In this document: positions 6,550 to 15,013 of the stretch, in pieces
Layout: each line of letters opens with the position of its first letter
Position numbering within the stretch: the stretch's first letter is position 1
Assembly (NCBI RefSeq): GCF_029689925.1
Contig: NZ_CP121445.1
Coordinates: 6,568,501-6,632,500 of the forward strand
Reading direction: 5' to 3'
Length of the DNA stretch: 64,000 nt
Source of the DNA: Anaerocolumna sp. AGMB13025
GTDB taxonomy: Bacteria > Bacillota > Clostridia > Lachnospirales > Lachnospiraceae
Notes under the pieces: model-generated
The model's input: the letters and a program-made list of their open reading frames with translations, nothing else
Databases searched by the model: none
Told to the model about the DNA's origin: nothing
Made by a program: the position numbers and the translations under genes

Positions 6550-8547
6550 CTACTCATTATAATTAGATTTTACCATATCTTGAACAAGTTGTAAAACAAA
6601 AGCTAGTTCTCTGAAATTCTTTTTAAAATTTAATAGTTTTTCATTACTCTTAATTTTATCAATATAATTAGTAAAATAAAAATCTAAAAAGCTTATAATC
6701 CATCCGCTGGTCTTGTCACCCACTATCTTATTAAAATAGTTTATTTCCCTTACAAATTCGCTCGTCACTAATTTGCATTTATGGGCTTCTTCTAATGTCA
6801 TTAAATTATCTAATTTACCATTTAAAATTAGCCTAAATACCGTTAACTTATATGACATATCATTACTATACCCCAAAAGCAACTCCAGCCTTATGACATC
6901 AGTTTGTTTTAAAAATGTTAAAAACCATTCCATTACAACATCATAATTATCTTTATTTATAATGCACCCCTCAATAGTAGTACTCACAGGGTAAACATTA
7001 TAATTTAAGCAATATTCTTTTGTTAATACTCTTAAATTATTATACACATGATTATTTAGCCAAAATACATCTTTATTCTGTTCAAATGTACATTTCTTTA
7101 ATGATTTTATAATATAATTATATTTATTATGTGTTGATAATTTCTTTTTTTTCTTTAAATCATAATATAATAACTTTTGGGATTGAATAATTTCTTTGCT
7201 ATATAAAGGATTTGTTGTATTATTAGGTTTAGGAGAAAATCTTTTCTTTTTAACATTATAATTTAACACTTTGTCCATATCAACTAAAACAATAAATGGT
7301 AGATTATATTTATTATTATTAGGATGTATAAGTCGTAGACTTGCATCATTTGAGTCACAGCTAAAGAACTTACCATATTTAATAAATTTATATAATTCAC
7401 GTAATCTTGGATATTGGAAAAGTTGCATTTCGGTAGTTCCCTCTACAAAAAGTATTCCATTTGCAAAATAGCATTCAGTTTCTTTATTACTTATTAAGAA
7501 CTTATCATTAACTTCCACAATATCTTTAATATTTTCTAATTTTGTATAATTGGATTTTATGAATACTCTCTTTAAACCTACTTTCAATTGTATCTTTATT
7601 AAAGAAGTTATTAAATTCGTTGAATGTGTTGTTAATAACGTATTTACTCTAAGACTATTACATTCGTATAAGCATTCTACTAATTCATCAATATATTGGG
7701 GATGTAGACCAATTTCGGGCTCGTCTATTATAATTAATGGATTTTTCCAACCAGTATCAGATAATAGCGAAGCCAATTGAATTATCAACTTTATGTATTT
7801 TAAAGAATTTGTACCATCTGAATAATAGTCGATTTTGTTATTATTACTTAAAAATTCACTTCCCCCTAACCTAGTATATAAGGCATTTTTAAATCGTTCA
7901 TTATAATTGTTTCTATTTATTGAAATATTTTCATTATTAAATATAGTCTCAATCTTATTTAATGACTTACTATATTTTTCTCCATAAATTTCATCAAATA
8001 TCTCATCTAATTTACTATTTACTTTTTCATCAGCTTTTTTTAAATTACTGATTGATAGTTCCCCAACAATATCCCATATTATTGACCAATCTTCTAAAGT
8101 TATGAACCTAGTATCAATCATATAAATCGGAAATAATTTTGATAGATTTTTTCTTATCTTCTTTTCAAAGGGATACCATTCAATTTTACCATCTTTGTAT
8201 TGAGTCAATCTTAATAAAATTTTATTATTTTGTAGGTATGGAAATAATTCCATTATCATCATATCTAAGTAATTATTAGAGTTAAGTTTCACCTGCATAT
8301 CTAAATCGTATAAGAACTCTATTTGCATACTTTGAATATATTTGTTATAACTATCTGTATGATTTTCTACTGAAACAAAATCATTTTGAGACATTTTATA
8401 AAAATAGCTTATAGCATCAAGAATATTTGATTTTCCTGTGCCATTTTTTCCTATAATACATTGAATATCATAATTTTCCCTATCAAAGTCGATTGTAACA
8501 TTTTGTAACGATTTAAAGTTCCTTATATTTATTTGCTTTATTCCCAT
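6550..8547 (-). CDS. OLD-family ATPase-TOPRIM protein (retron Eco8-like effector)
   Basis: 665 residues. The N-terminal ABC/SMC-type ATPase begins GIKQINIRNFKSLQNV, with Walker A GKNGTGKS (33-40), a YYSDGTNSL signature-like segment (241-249), Walker B LIIIDEPEIGLHP (271-283) and H-loop TTHST (306-310). The TOPRIM nuclease half shows ILFVEGTTE (365-373, acidic residue), VLVDMDK (420-426, DxD) and a later TTIEG. OLD proteins are nucleases; an ATPase-TOPRIM partner beside a retron RT is the effector of Eco8-type retrons (established). Extended -10 TGTTATAAT (8591-8596) and GAGGGG precede the start. It shares a direction with the RNA and RT and likely forms one defence unit. Confidence 0.8.
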   Translation of the reverse strand: MGIKQINIRNFKSLQNVTIDFDRENYDIQCIIGKNGTGKSNILDAISYFYKMSQNDFVSVENHTDSYNKYIQSMQIEFLYDLDMQVKLNSNNYLDMMIMELFPYLQNNKILLRLTQYKDGKIEWYPFEKKIRKNLSKLFPIYMIDTRFITLEDWSIIWDIVGELSISNLKKADEKVNSKLDEIFDEIYGEKYSKSLNKIETIFNNENISINRNNYNERFKNALYTRLGGSEFLSNNNKIDYYSDGTNSLKYIKLIIQLASLLSDTGWKNPLIIIDEPEIGLHPQYIDELVECLYECNSLRVNTLLTTHSTNLITSLIKIQLKVGLKRVFIKSNYTKLENIKDIVEVNDKFLISNKETECYFANGILFVEGTTEMQLFQYPRLRELYKFIKYGKFFSCDSNDASLRLIHPNNNKYNLPFIVLVDMDKVLNYNVKKKRFSPKPNNTTNPLYSKEIIQSQKLLYYDLKKKKKLSTHNKYNYIIKSLKKCTFEQNKDVFWLNNHVYNNLRVLTKEYCLNYNVYPVSTTIEGCIINKDNYDVVMEWFLTFLKQTDVIRLELLLGYSNDMSYKLTVFRLILNGKLDNLMTLEEAHKCKLVTSEFVREINYFNKIVGDKTSGWIISFLDFYFTNYIDKIKSNEKLLNFKKNFRELAFVLQLVQDMVKSNYNE

Positions 8548-8637
8548 ATCTTATCCCCTCACATGATATACAATTTAGTGCTGTTAACATATTATAACAA
8601 AAATCATCCTATAATTATATTAATTTTACTATAATGT

Positions 8638-8721
8638 GTTATTATAATCTGTATAAAAACTGTGTAGTACTTATGTAAAAAAATATCCCCCTGTAAGAGC
8701 GTTTATATACCCTTACAGGGG
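8638..8721. repeat. Module-end repeat R2 with terminator hairpin
   Basis: 84 bp closely similar to R1. It ends with CCCCTGTAAGAG pairing with CTTACAGGGG, then GAGAG. It lies between the promoter of the ATPase gene and the 3' end of the TIM-barrel-like gene, so each module is followed by one copy. Confidence 0.7.
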
Positions 8722-8798
8722 AGAGTTATATCCTAATGATAGAATAGTAAATTCTTTAAGTAGATTGTATTATGAAGAAATAACAGAACGTTTAAGGG

Positions 8799-10004
8799 TT
8801 ATAAGTTGTCCCATTCCTGTCTTAATTGAAATCCTCTATTTTTTTCTAATCTTTGTAATGCTGACCTATTTACATCCACCATATCTTTAAAACTTCTGGC
8901 TTGGGCATAAACACCATTCTTTTCAAGAAATTCAATACGTCTCATTGCATTTTCTAACAATACCTCATTTGCAACTACAGTATCTTTATAGGTGGGTTTG
9001 CTTAATGTCCTTATTTGAACACGGACGCAATTTAAATAATGCTTAAATGCCATCGTTTCATTAAACGAGGTTGATGATGGCATAGCTCCTGAAAATAATA
9101 CATCTACATATCCATTATCCATTTCTCTAGCTGGTTTCATTTGCTCTAAAATACCATTATTATATGCTGTATCTAGAAATCCTATTTTATATTCAGATAA
9201 TGCAGCTGGGTAATAATACCATGTACTCTTGCGTTGAATACTTTCGTCTTTTTCAAACTTATTTGTAAAGCGTCGCACATTTAAATATGTACCTGTAGCC
9301 ATAGCATCAATTCCAGTTGCTGTTAAACATAGTAATTGATGGTTTCCATATCCCATAATAACTTTTTTCCCTTGTAACTTTAATCCTGCACATAATTGTA
9401 AGAGATTAATTAGCCACATTGGTTTATCTACTAAATAGGCGTCTTGAGGCGGATGTGCTATAATATAATATCCATCAACATCAAATCTTTCTGTAGCTTC
9501 GATAATTTTCTCTACCTCATCCTCTTTTTGAAGTAGTAATTCATCCGATAAAGCAATGGTTAATATATGTTTTTTATACTTCACAACTTTTTTAGTTGCC
9601 TCTATTAATTTATTGCATGCATTCGACCAACGTTGAAACCATGTTTCATCAAATCTAAGCATAGCTGCGGGGATAATAAATTCTTCTGTTCCAATAATAT
9701 CATTATACACTAATATAGATTTAACTAAATTTTCTTCAAATGTCTGCCCTAATTCTAATTTAGTAGAAAATGATTCGTCCCAATAACCATATTTTGCCAA
9801 TCCCTCGTGATTAGATTTAGGATAATAACATTGTGGGTCAAACAAAGTTTTAAGACCTGCTTTATTAAAGCCACCTTTCCATGCTTCCAACTGAATAGGC
9901 GATATATCTCTAGGACTTAATATAGTCGTAGCTCCATTCCAATCCTTACTTAAATCCATTGCTATTTTTTTCATGCCATAGGCAAATTGTAAATAAAGTT
10001 CCAT
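8799..10004 (-). CDS. Uncharacterised TIM-barrel-like protein of kinase-linked module
   Basis: 401 residues, not recognised with confidence. Successive short hydrophobic strands ending in polar residues suggest a (beta/alpha)8 barrel: TILSPRDI, TLFDPQCYYP, EFIIPAAML, ILTIALSDE, GYYIIAHPP, KVIMGYGN and GIDAMATGTYLNVRRF. The KVIMGYGN..LLCLTATGIDAMA segment faintly recalls tRNA-guanine transglycosylases, but no catalytic set can be assigned. The C-terminus is helical with many charged residues (ENAMRRIEFLEKN). Its start overlaps the kinase stop by one base (TAATG), so the two are translationally coupled. Function unknown; the context suggests a defence or stress module. Confidence 0.6.
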   Translation of the reverse strand: MELYLQFAYGMKKIAMDLSKDWNGATTILSPRDISPIQLEAWKGGFNKAGLKTLFDPQCYYPKSNHEGLAKYGYWDESFSTKLELGQTFEENLVKSILVYNDIIGTEEFIIPAAMLRFDETWFQRWSNACNKLIEATKKVVKYKKHILTIALSDELLLQKEDEVEKIIEATERFDVDGYYIIAHPPQDAYLVDKPMWLINLLQLCAGLKLQGKKVIMGYGNHQLLCLTATGIDAMATGTYLNVRRFTNKFEKDESIQRKSTWYYYPAALSEYKIGFLDTAYNNGILEQMKPAREMDNGYVDVLFSGAMPSSTSFNETMAFKHYLNCVRVQIRTLSKPTYKDTVVANEVLLENAMRRIEFLEKNGVYAQARSFKDMVDVNRSALQRLEKNRGFQLRQEWDNL

Positions 10005-10855
10005 TATATCCCTCCCTTAATAATCTCCTCTTTCACACTCTGAAACCATTGCATAGCTTGCTTTACAGACTTAGGCCTTCTGGATATGTGCTTTTGCATA
10101 AAAGTTTGAATAAGTCCCATAAGCAACATATCTTTATCCCCATCTATAACTACACTCTGTGGAATAACCGTAATTGTATTATACCAAATTTCATTTCGAT
10201 TTAACTCATCACCTTTTAAGAATGGATGACTACCTGTTACAGCTTCAAATAAAACTACCCCCAATGAAAATAAATCTGCTCTATTATCAATATCTTTTTT
10301 GGAATATTGAAACAACTCTGGTGCTCCATATCCCGGAGTGTGTGGACCTATTCTAGCTTCTGTTAACGTAAGAGAATTCATATCTAAAACTCTTGCTATT
10401 CCAAAATCTATAAGATACCATTCTTCATTTTTCTTTTTTATAATATTGTCTGGTTTTATATCTCTATGAACTATTCTTTTTTCTTCCATTTCAACCATAA
10501 CACTTAACATATTATTTGCTAAATCCAGTGCATCTGAAATTTCTAACTTACTCTTTTTTAGTATATTTGTTAATGTATCACCTTCAATAAATTCCTCAAA
10601 AATGTAAATTCCCTTTTCATCATTACAATCATAAGAATCCATTTCTAATATTTGTGGTACATTTCCAAAATGATTTTCGGTTACAATTGCTATTTCACGT
10701 CTGACTCTTTCACTATCACCTTCTACAATCTTTAATATTACTTTACCATATTTATGGTGTTGTATTAGTAACACTCGTTTTTGTCCACTTCTTGGATAAT
10801 TTTTAATTATTTTATCCACATGAAAATTTTCAACAATTTGTTTATCCGACAGCAT
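10004..10855 (-). CDS. Soluble Ser/Thr protein kinase
   Basis: 283 residues of a Hanks-type kinase with intact catalytic residues: VILKIV (Lys42), Glu54 in the C-helix RREIAI, HRDIKPDNI (130-138), IDFGIAR (DFG 150-152), GYGAPELF and the structural Asp in DNRADLFSLGVVLFE. There is no transmembrane segment or PASTA domain, unlike housekeeping PrkC, so it acts in the cytoplasm. It overlaps the upstream nuclease-like gene by 14 bp and the downstream barrel gene by 1 bp, a tight operon. Kinases recur in phage-defence systems; targets here are unknown. Confidence 0.9.
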   Translation of the reverse strand: MLSDKQIVENFHVDKIIKNYPRSGQKRVLLIQHHKYGKVILKIVEGDSERVRREIAIVTENHFGNVPQILEMDSYDCNDEKGIYIFEEFIEGDTLTNILKKSKLEISDALDLANNMLSVMVEMEEKRIVHRDIKPDNIIKKKNEEWYLIDFGIARVLDMNSLTLTEARIGPHTPGYGAPELFQYSKKDIDNRADLFSLGVVLFEAVTGSHPFLKGDELNRNEIWYNTITVIPQSVVIDGDKDMLLMGLIQTFMQKHISRRPKSVKQAMQWFQSVKEEIIKGGI

Positions 10856-11594
10856 TCAGTCTTTTCTCCTTTACGTTTAGTATTCGACCAATCCATTCAT
10901 TAAAAATAATTGAGTTGAAATTCACGGGTATAGGAACTTTTTTTGCTTCTTTTATTATGTCAAATTCGGTTCCATGTTTTAGGCAAACTCCAATACCAAA
11001 TTTCTTGAACTTAGATAAAACTTCTTTTTTCAACGTACTTTCTGCAATAGAAAGAGCATAACTTTCAGATGCAAAATTTTTATTAATTATTGATTGTTGC
11101 AGAACTTGTTCCCAATGGTTAAGCTTTGCCTCTACAGCTTCAATTTTATAAGTTGAAATCTTTTCAACGTCTGTCAGTATCCAATTTTGATTTTTACGAA
11201 ATATCAAGTCTGCATCATATAAATTTTCAATAGCCAACATAGCAGACTTCCAAGTAAGTCCTAATTGTGTAACTATATCGGTTGACTGAACGCCATTCTT
11301 GGAGTAAATATGATATAAGACTTTCAAATCGTCTTTATTCAAATTAGCCCTAGTATGATTCCATTTGTTGTAATTATTAGGATTATACTCAACAAATACA
11401 ATATCAGGATATGAATTATCTATTTTGCTTTCAATAAATATTGCCAATTTTTTTTCTGATAAAGGATTAAATTTCTCTTTTCTATAATCAATATAGTCTC
11501 TAACAAGTTCAATCTCTTTTCCCTCTGTTATTTTTCTATTAATAATACCTAAATCACGATAGTCATCATAAATTTCTATAATATCTGGCAACAT
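10842..11594 (-). CDS. PD-(D/E)XK nuclease-like protein with internal winged helix
   Basis: 250 residues. A segment ESKIDNSYPDIVFVEY (about 50-65) followed later by IEAVEAKLNHWEQVLQQSIINKNFASESY resembles a PD-(D/E)XK core (PD, then E-x-K, then a Q-containing helix), split by a winged-helix segment (LNKDDLKVLYHIYSKNGVQSTDIVTQLGLTWKSAM). This assignment is by eye. AAGGAGG precedes the ATG, and TATAAT at about 11652 gives a likely promoter. First gene of the three-gene operon, so it may be its DNA-binding sensor, nuclease or repressor. Confidence 0.55.
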   Translation of the reverse strand: MLPDIIEIYDDYRDLGIINRKITEGKEIELVRDYIDYRKEKFNPLSEKKLAIFIESKIDNSYPDIVFVEYNPNNYNKWNHTRANLNKDDLKVLYHIYSKNGVQSTDIVTQLGLTWKSAMLAIENLYDADLIFRKNQNWILTDVEKISTYKIEAVEAKLNHWEQVLQQSIINKNFASESYALSIAESTLKKEVLSKFKKFGIGVCLKHGTEFDIIKEAKKVPIPVNFNSIIFNEWIGRILNVKEKRLNAVG

Positions 11595-12080
11595 CTTGCC
11601 ATCCTCCTTAAAATATCTTTTCTACCTAAAATTTTACTTATTATCATATTATACCGAATTCGCAAATACGTCTATTAAAAATTAAAAATTTCATAAATAT
11701 AATACCGTCGGGTAGTAAACTAGGAATTTTACTTCATAATACGTATCTAGGTGGCTTGGAAAATTTATATATTTTTTTTGCTATATTGGAATTTTTTCAT
11801 AGCCACTTTTAGCGACTACTTAGCAACAATGATACATCATTAGTCTAAAAAATATAGAAAGATAAAATAACGTCATTCCTAAAAGCCCCTTATTTACTGC
11901 GGATTATACCAAGATATATAAAGACAGAAAAAAGCATGGAAGCACCCATGCTGGCGCACAAGTATCTGCCGTCGTCATTCGCGACGTCAGTATCTAATAT
12001 TTAATAATGCGTATGTTTAAGTCGAAGTTTCTAAAAATATATATGATTTTTTCTGCTATATGAGCATTTTGAAATAAATT
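11595..12080. other. AT-rich non-coding region with minus-strand terminator
   Basis: No credible protein gene is seen. It holds the promoter of the nuclease/kinase operon (minus TATAAT near 11652) and a terminator at 11928-11952. The segment 11955-12000 is notably richer in GC and hairpin-forming (CGTC...GACG), unlike its neighbours, and could be a small RNA ending at that terminator. Confidence 0.4.
11928..11952 (-). terminator. Intrinsic terminator upstream of kinase operon
   Basis: Minus-strand AGCATGG/CCATGCT, 6-nt loop and six T. No gene ends just before it, so it must terminate a small RNA or read-through from the right, or attenuate the operon. Confidence 0.6.
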
Positions 12081-12102
12081 TGTGTAAAACTGTGTAGTAC
12101 TT
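12081..12102. repeat. Partial module repeat R3
   Basis: TGTGTAAAACTGTGTAGTAC matches the inner part of R1 and R2. No hairpin end is present. It marks the right edge of the inserted block. Confidence 0.5.
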
Positions 12103-12129
12103 GCTTTTTTCTAGTCCATGGTTTATAGT
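12101..12129 (+). promoter_or_regulatory. Candidate promoter for riboswitch copy 2 and queT
   Basis: TTGCTT (12101-12106), 17-bp spacer, TATAGT (12124-12129). It begins in R3, so the inserted block would supply the present queT promoter. Confidence 0.45.
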
Positions 12130-12176
12130 AGTACATGCTGAAAGCCTTTCAACACAGGGCTTAGCAAAAATTTTAT

Positions 12177-12219
12177 CGAGTGTTCGAGACCTTCCACTCG
12201 TAAAACAAAACTAAAGGAG
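12177..12219 (+). ncRNA. preQ1-I riboswitch controlling queT
   Basis: CGAGTG/CACTCG stem, TTCGAG...ACC loop and A-rich tail TAAAACAAAACTAA that runs directly into AGGAGA, the queT ribosome binding site. Ligand binding would fold the tail and hide the site, so translational repression by preQ1 is expected from the class. Its location before a queuosine-precursor transporter gene strongly supports it. Confidence 0.8.
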
Positions 12220-12227
12220 AATTTCAC

Positions 12228-12710
12228 ATGAGTAAAAAGACTCTATACATCACTCAGGCTGCCCTCATTGCAGCTATCTATGTGGTCCTGGTTATCATTT
12301 TTAAACCCATCAGCTTTACCTACATACAGGTAAGAATTGCTGAAGCTCTGACCATATTACCTTATTTTACACCTGCCGGCATTCCAGGGGTTACCATAGG
12401 ATGCTTACTGGCTAACGTGGTTTCTGGTTCGGATATGCTTGATATTATCTTTGGAACATTGGCAACCCTAGTCGGTGCCATCGGCTCCTATGTACTAAGA
12501 AAACACAAATTCCTTATTCCCCTGCCCCCCATATTAGCCAATTCCATCGTCGTACCCTGGATACTCCGGTATGCTTATGCCGTGCCCCTTTCAATACCGT
12601 TTATGATGCTAACAGTAGGAATTGGTGAAGTAATATCCTGCGGTATTATAGGTCTAATATTACTGTTTGTACTTAATAGACATAGAAATGTTATCTTTAG
12701 AAATAATTAA
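12228..12710 (+). CDS. queT: QueT family queuosine precursor transporter
   Basis: 160 residues, highly hydrophobic with about five to six membrane segments. QVRIAEALTILPYFTPAGIPGVTIGCLLANV and the following GTLATLVGAIGSYVL match the QueT family, membrane proteins thought to be substrate-binding components of ECF-type importers for preQ1/queuosine precursors. Length is typical. Start ATG 12228 is preceded by AAAGGAG within the riboswitch tail. The gene appears cut off from its original promoter by the inserted 4.9-12.1 kb block. Confidence 0.9.
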   Translation: MSKKTLYITQAALIAAIYVVLVIIFKPISFTYIQVRIAEALTILPYFTPAGIPGVTIGCLLANVVSGSDMLDIIFGTLATLVGAIGSYVLRKHKFLIPLPPILANSIVVPWILRYAYAVPLSIPFMMLTVGIGEVISCGIIGLILLFVLNRHRNVIFRNN

Positions 12711-12986
12711 AAAGTATTAATAACTATTGCAAAAATTAAGAATCCTTTCTTCGGACTGGGTTCTATTTTTAAGGTACTGGTAATTACATGCTTACAGATG
12801 AACTGCTCTTAGAAAAGGCAGAAGTAAAACAAAGTATTATAAAAATAGCCGAGCTGAATACAAAAGTCATTTTGCTTGAATCTAAAGAGACAAAGTAGTT
12901 TTAATACATAATCCCTTAATCATAAGTGAGGGTTATATGATATTGAAACTACTTTGAACTTATCTAAAATTAATGAATATTAAATT
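12711..12986. other. Intergenic: queT terminator and a long hairpin
   Basis: GAATCC/GGGTTC followed by TATTTTT (12740-12770) probably ends queT. A 36-codon frame (12788-12898, MLTDELLLEKAEVKQSIIKI) without a good ribosome site may be a gene relic. A 66-bp hairpin (12891-12956), with arms CAAAGTAGTTT and AAACTACTTTG, lies between the convergent genes. Confidence 0.45.
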
Positions 12987-14207
12987 TTACATAGGTGAAG
13001 AAATAAATTCAATAACATGCTTTTCATGTGTAAATATTATGGCAATCAGAACAATGATTGTAAAACTCATGGCAATAATAATTTTAACCGGAATAAATAC
13101 AGCAAGTAACCCCCCTAAGGCCATTGCAAAAGGTGTCATGCACTGGGTTGACATGCTTGTAAACGCCATGACCTTTCCTCTGAATTCACTTGGTGTATTA
13201 GACTGAATCGAAGAAATTAAAATCACATTAATGATTGCATTAAAAAACCCGCCTACTAGTATAAACAGAATCATAACCGGGAACCTATGCTGAACTATTG
13301 CAATCACCAAACTTATGTCAGAAATTATGTTGGAACCTAAAAACAATCTTAATCTCCTTTGCTTTTGAATGTTTACTGTCGACATAACTATATATCCCAG
13401 CATAGCCCCTCCCATAAAACAAGCCATGGCTATACCATATCTGCCTGACCCGAGATTCGCTGTTTGTTTAAAGAAGGGCAGAAAGAGAACGATTGCGATA
13501 TAGGAAAAGAAATTGAGGAATGCACTCATCATTAGCAAATACCGAAGCCCCTTTTGACTCCACATATAGCGGAATCCCTCCTTTATATCAGAGGATAATT
13601 TCTGTTTTACATGGGTATTAAGCTTATTTTTTGATTGTTTGATAAGAGCCATTGAACTTCCTGAAAAGAAATAAGATAACCCATTTAATAAAAAAAGAAA
13701 GGGTGCTCCCAGCAATTGATATAGTACCCCGCCGGTTATGTTACCTAACATATTGGAACCTGTCGAAGCAATGGATAGGATGGAATTGGCATTTGAGAGT
13801 TTGGATTTTGGTACCATTTCAGGAATAACTGTATTCACTCCTGGTCGAAAAACCGCACCGCAGATGCTGAGTAGAATTCCAGCGGCAAAAACTATCCATA
13901 CAGCCAGGGTTTTATGAAAAGCCATATATGTTATATAGAGCATACAAAATCCCCGAATAAGATCCATTGATATTAACAAATATTTTTTTCTTAAGCGTTC
14001 AATCCATACCCCGGCAAAAGGTGATATCAAAATTCCCGGCAAGGCTGATACCGCCATAAGTGTTCCCATCATAGCAGTGGAACCGGTCACTTGCAGAATC
14101 CAAAAGCCCAAAGCTATATTATAGGATGCATCTCCCAAAGTGGAAATTAGTTGTCCTTGCCAGATTAAAAAGAAATCTTTTGTCCATAGTTTTTCTTTAT
14201 TATTCAC
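12987..14207 (-). CDS. MFS efflux transporter (MFS_3/macrolide-efflux-like)
   Basis: 406 residues with about 12 membrane segments. The start FFLIWQGQLISTLGDASYNIALGFWILQVTGSTAMMGTLMAVSALPGILISP and loop AGVWIERLRKKYLLISMDLIRG are typical of the MefA-like MFS_3 group of proton-driven drug exporters. Its start overlaps the stop of the TetR-family gene by 4 bp, so the two are co-transcribed and the pump is presumably induced by a compound that TetR senses. Substrate unknown. Confidence 0.85.
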   Translation of the reverse strand: MNNKEKLWTKDFFLIWQGQLISTLGDASYNIALGFWILQVTGSTAMMGTLMAVSALPGILISPFAGVWIERLRKKYLLISMDLIRGFCMLYITYMAFHKTLAVWIVFAAGILLSICGAVFRPGVNTVIPEMVPKSKLSNANSILSIASTGSNMLGNITGGVLYQLLGAPFLFLLNGLSYFFSGSSMALIKQSKNKLNTHVKQKLSSDIKEGFRYMWSQKGLRYLLMMSAFLNFFSYIAIVLFLPFFKQTANLGSGRYGIAMACFMGGAMLGYIVMSTVNIQKQRRLRLFLGSNIISDISLVIAIVQHRFPVMILFILVGGFFNAIINVILISSIQSNTPSEFRGKVMAFTSMSTQCMTPFAMALGGLLAVFIPVKIIIAMSFTIIVLIAIIFTHEKHVIEFISSPM

Positions 14208-14893
14208 AAATGTTCTTCCTCCCCATATTTAAGAGGATTCGGACTTAGCATAAGCAATATAGATGACTTCAAGGTGTTTATTGATTGAATAATATTAAAC
14301 GGAATTTCCCCGACTTGAGGAACTTCATAACAGTTCAAAAGGCATCCATCCATAACAATGCCATCAATCGCAATTGAAATAAAACTTAATATATGATCTG
14401 CCTGTATAACCGGCTTAAAATCACCGGAGGAAATCCCATTTCGTATAGTCTTATTTACCTGCGCTATAAAGTACTGTCCGCTTTGCCCATCTTTTATTTT
14501 TGATTGAATTTTTCTTCCTCTCTCAGGCTCGATAGACATAATTACCGTAAGCTCAAATAGAATTTTACCCATAATGCCTGAGCTTTCCTGCATATAATTC
14601 CCTAAAAATTCGAAGAGATTTTCAACGGTTTGTTTTGCTGATTTACTAGTTTGAATAATGGAATCTATGGATTGTTTATAATCTCCTTTAGGATTACATC
14701 TGTTTATCATCTCAATCAATACTTCATCCACATCAGAATAATAACGATATATCCCTCCTTGGCTGATACCCGCCTGTTTGATAATATCACTCATGTTAAT
14801 TTGATACAATGGCTTTGTCTTGCATACGGCAAGGGCTGCTTGTATGATAGTTTCTCTTTTTTGGTTTAAATATTCTTCACTTACTTTTGGCAT
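14204..14893 (-). CDS. TetR/AcrR family transcriptional regulator
   Basis: 229 residues. The N-terminal helix-turn-helix (KRETIIQAALAVCKTKPLYQINMSDIIKQAGISQGGIYRYYSDVDEVLIEMI) is a textbook TetR DNA-binding domain; the helical C-terminal part would bind ligand. GAGGAGG precedes ATG 14893. Two near-palindromic sites flank the promoter upstream, fitting autorepression of this regulator-pump operon. Confidence 0.9.
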   Translation of the reverse strand: MPKVSEEYLNQKRETIIQAALAVCKTKPLYQINMSDIIKQAGISQGGIYRYYSDVDEVLIEMINRCNPKGDYKQSIDSIIQTSKSAKQTVENLFEFLGNYMQESSGIMGKILFELTVIMSIEPERGRKIQSKIKDGQSGQYFIAQVNKTIRNGISSGDFKPVIQADHILSFISIAIDGIVMDGCLLNCYEVPQVGEIPFNIIQSINTLKSSILLMLSPNPLKYGEEEHL

Positions 14894-14909
14894 AGTATGA
14901 CCTCCTCGC

Positions 14910-14988
14910 GCAAAATGATAGTGCTGTCATTTTTATTATACTGTACTTTTCTATAAATGTAAAGAAATAAATGACTACACTGTCATTT
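14910..14988 (-). promoter_or_regulatory. TetR operon promoter with two operators
   Basis: A -10 TATAAT lies at 14933-14938 (minus), with TTTACA about 19 bp upstream. Operator 1 (14910-14931) and operator 2 (14969-14988) share the 16-bp core ATGAyw....CTGTCAT, one downstream of -10 and one upstream of -35. Cores start 58 bp apart. Confidence 0.65.
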
Positions 14989-15013
14989 TTACGACAACCC
15001 AAAAAAGGGTCAG

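Noticed and set aside
10842-11594. Integrase or recombinase for the island
   Set aside because: No Tyr-recombinase or Ser-recombinase catalytic pattern in this or any other gene of the island.
12788-12898. 36-codon gene after queT
   Set aside because: Lacks a good ribosome site and family; kept only as a possible relic in the intergenic note.
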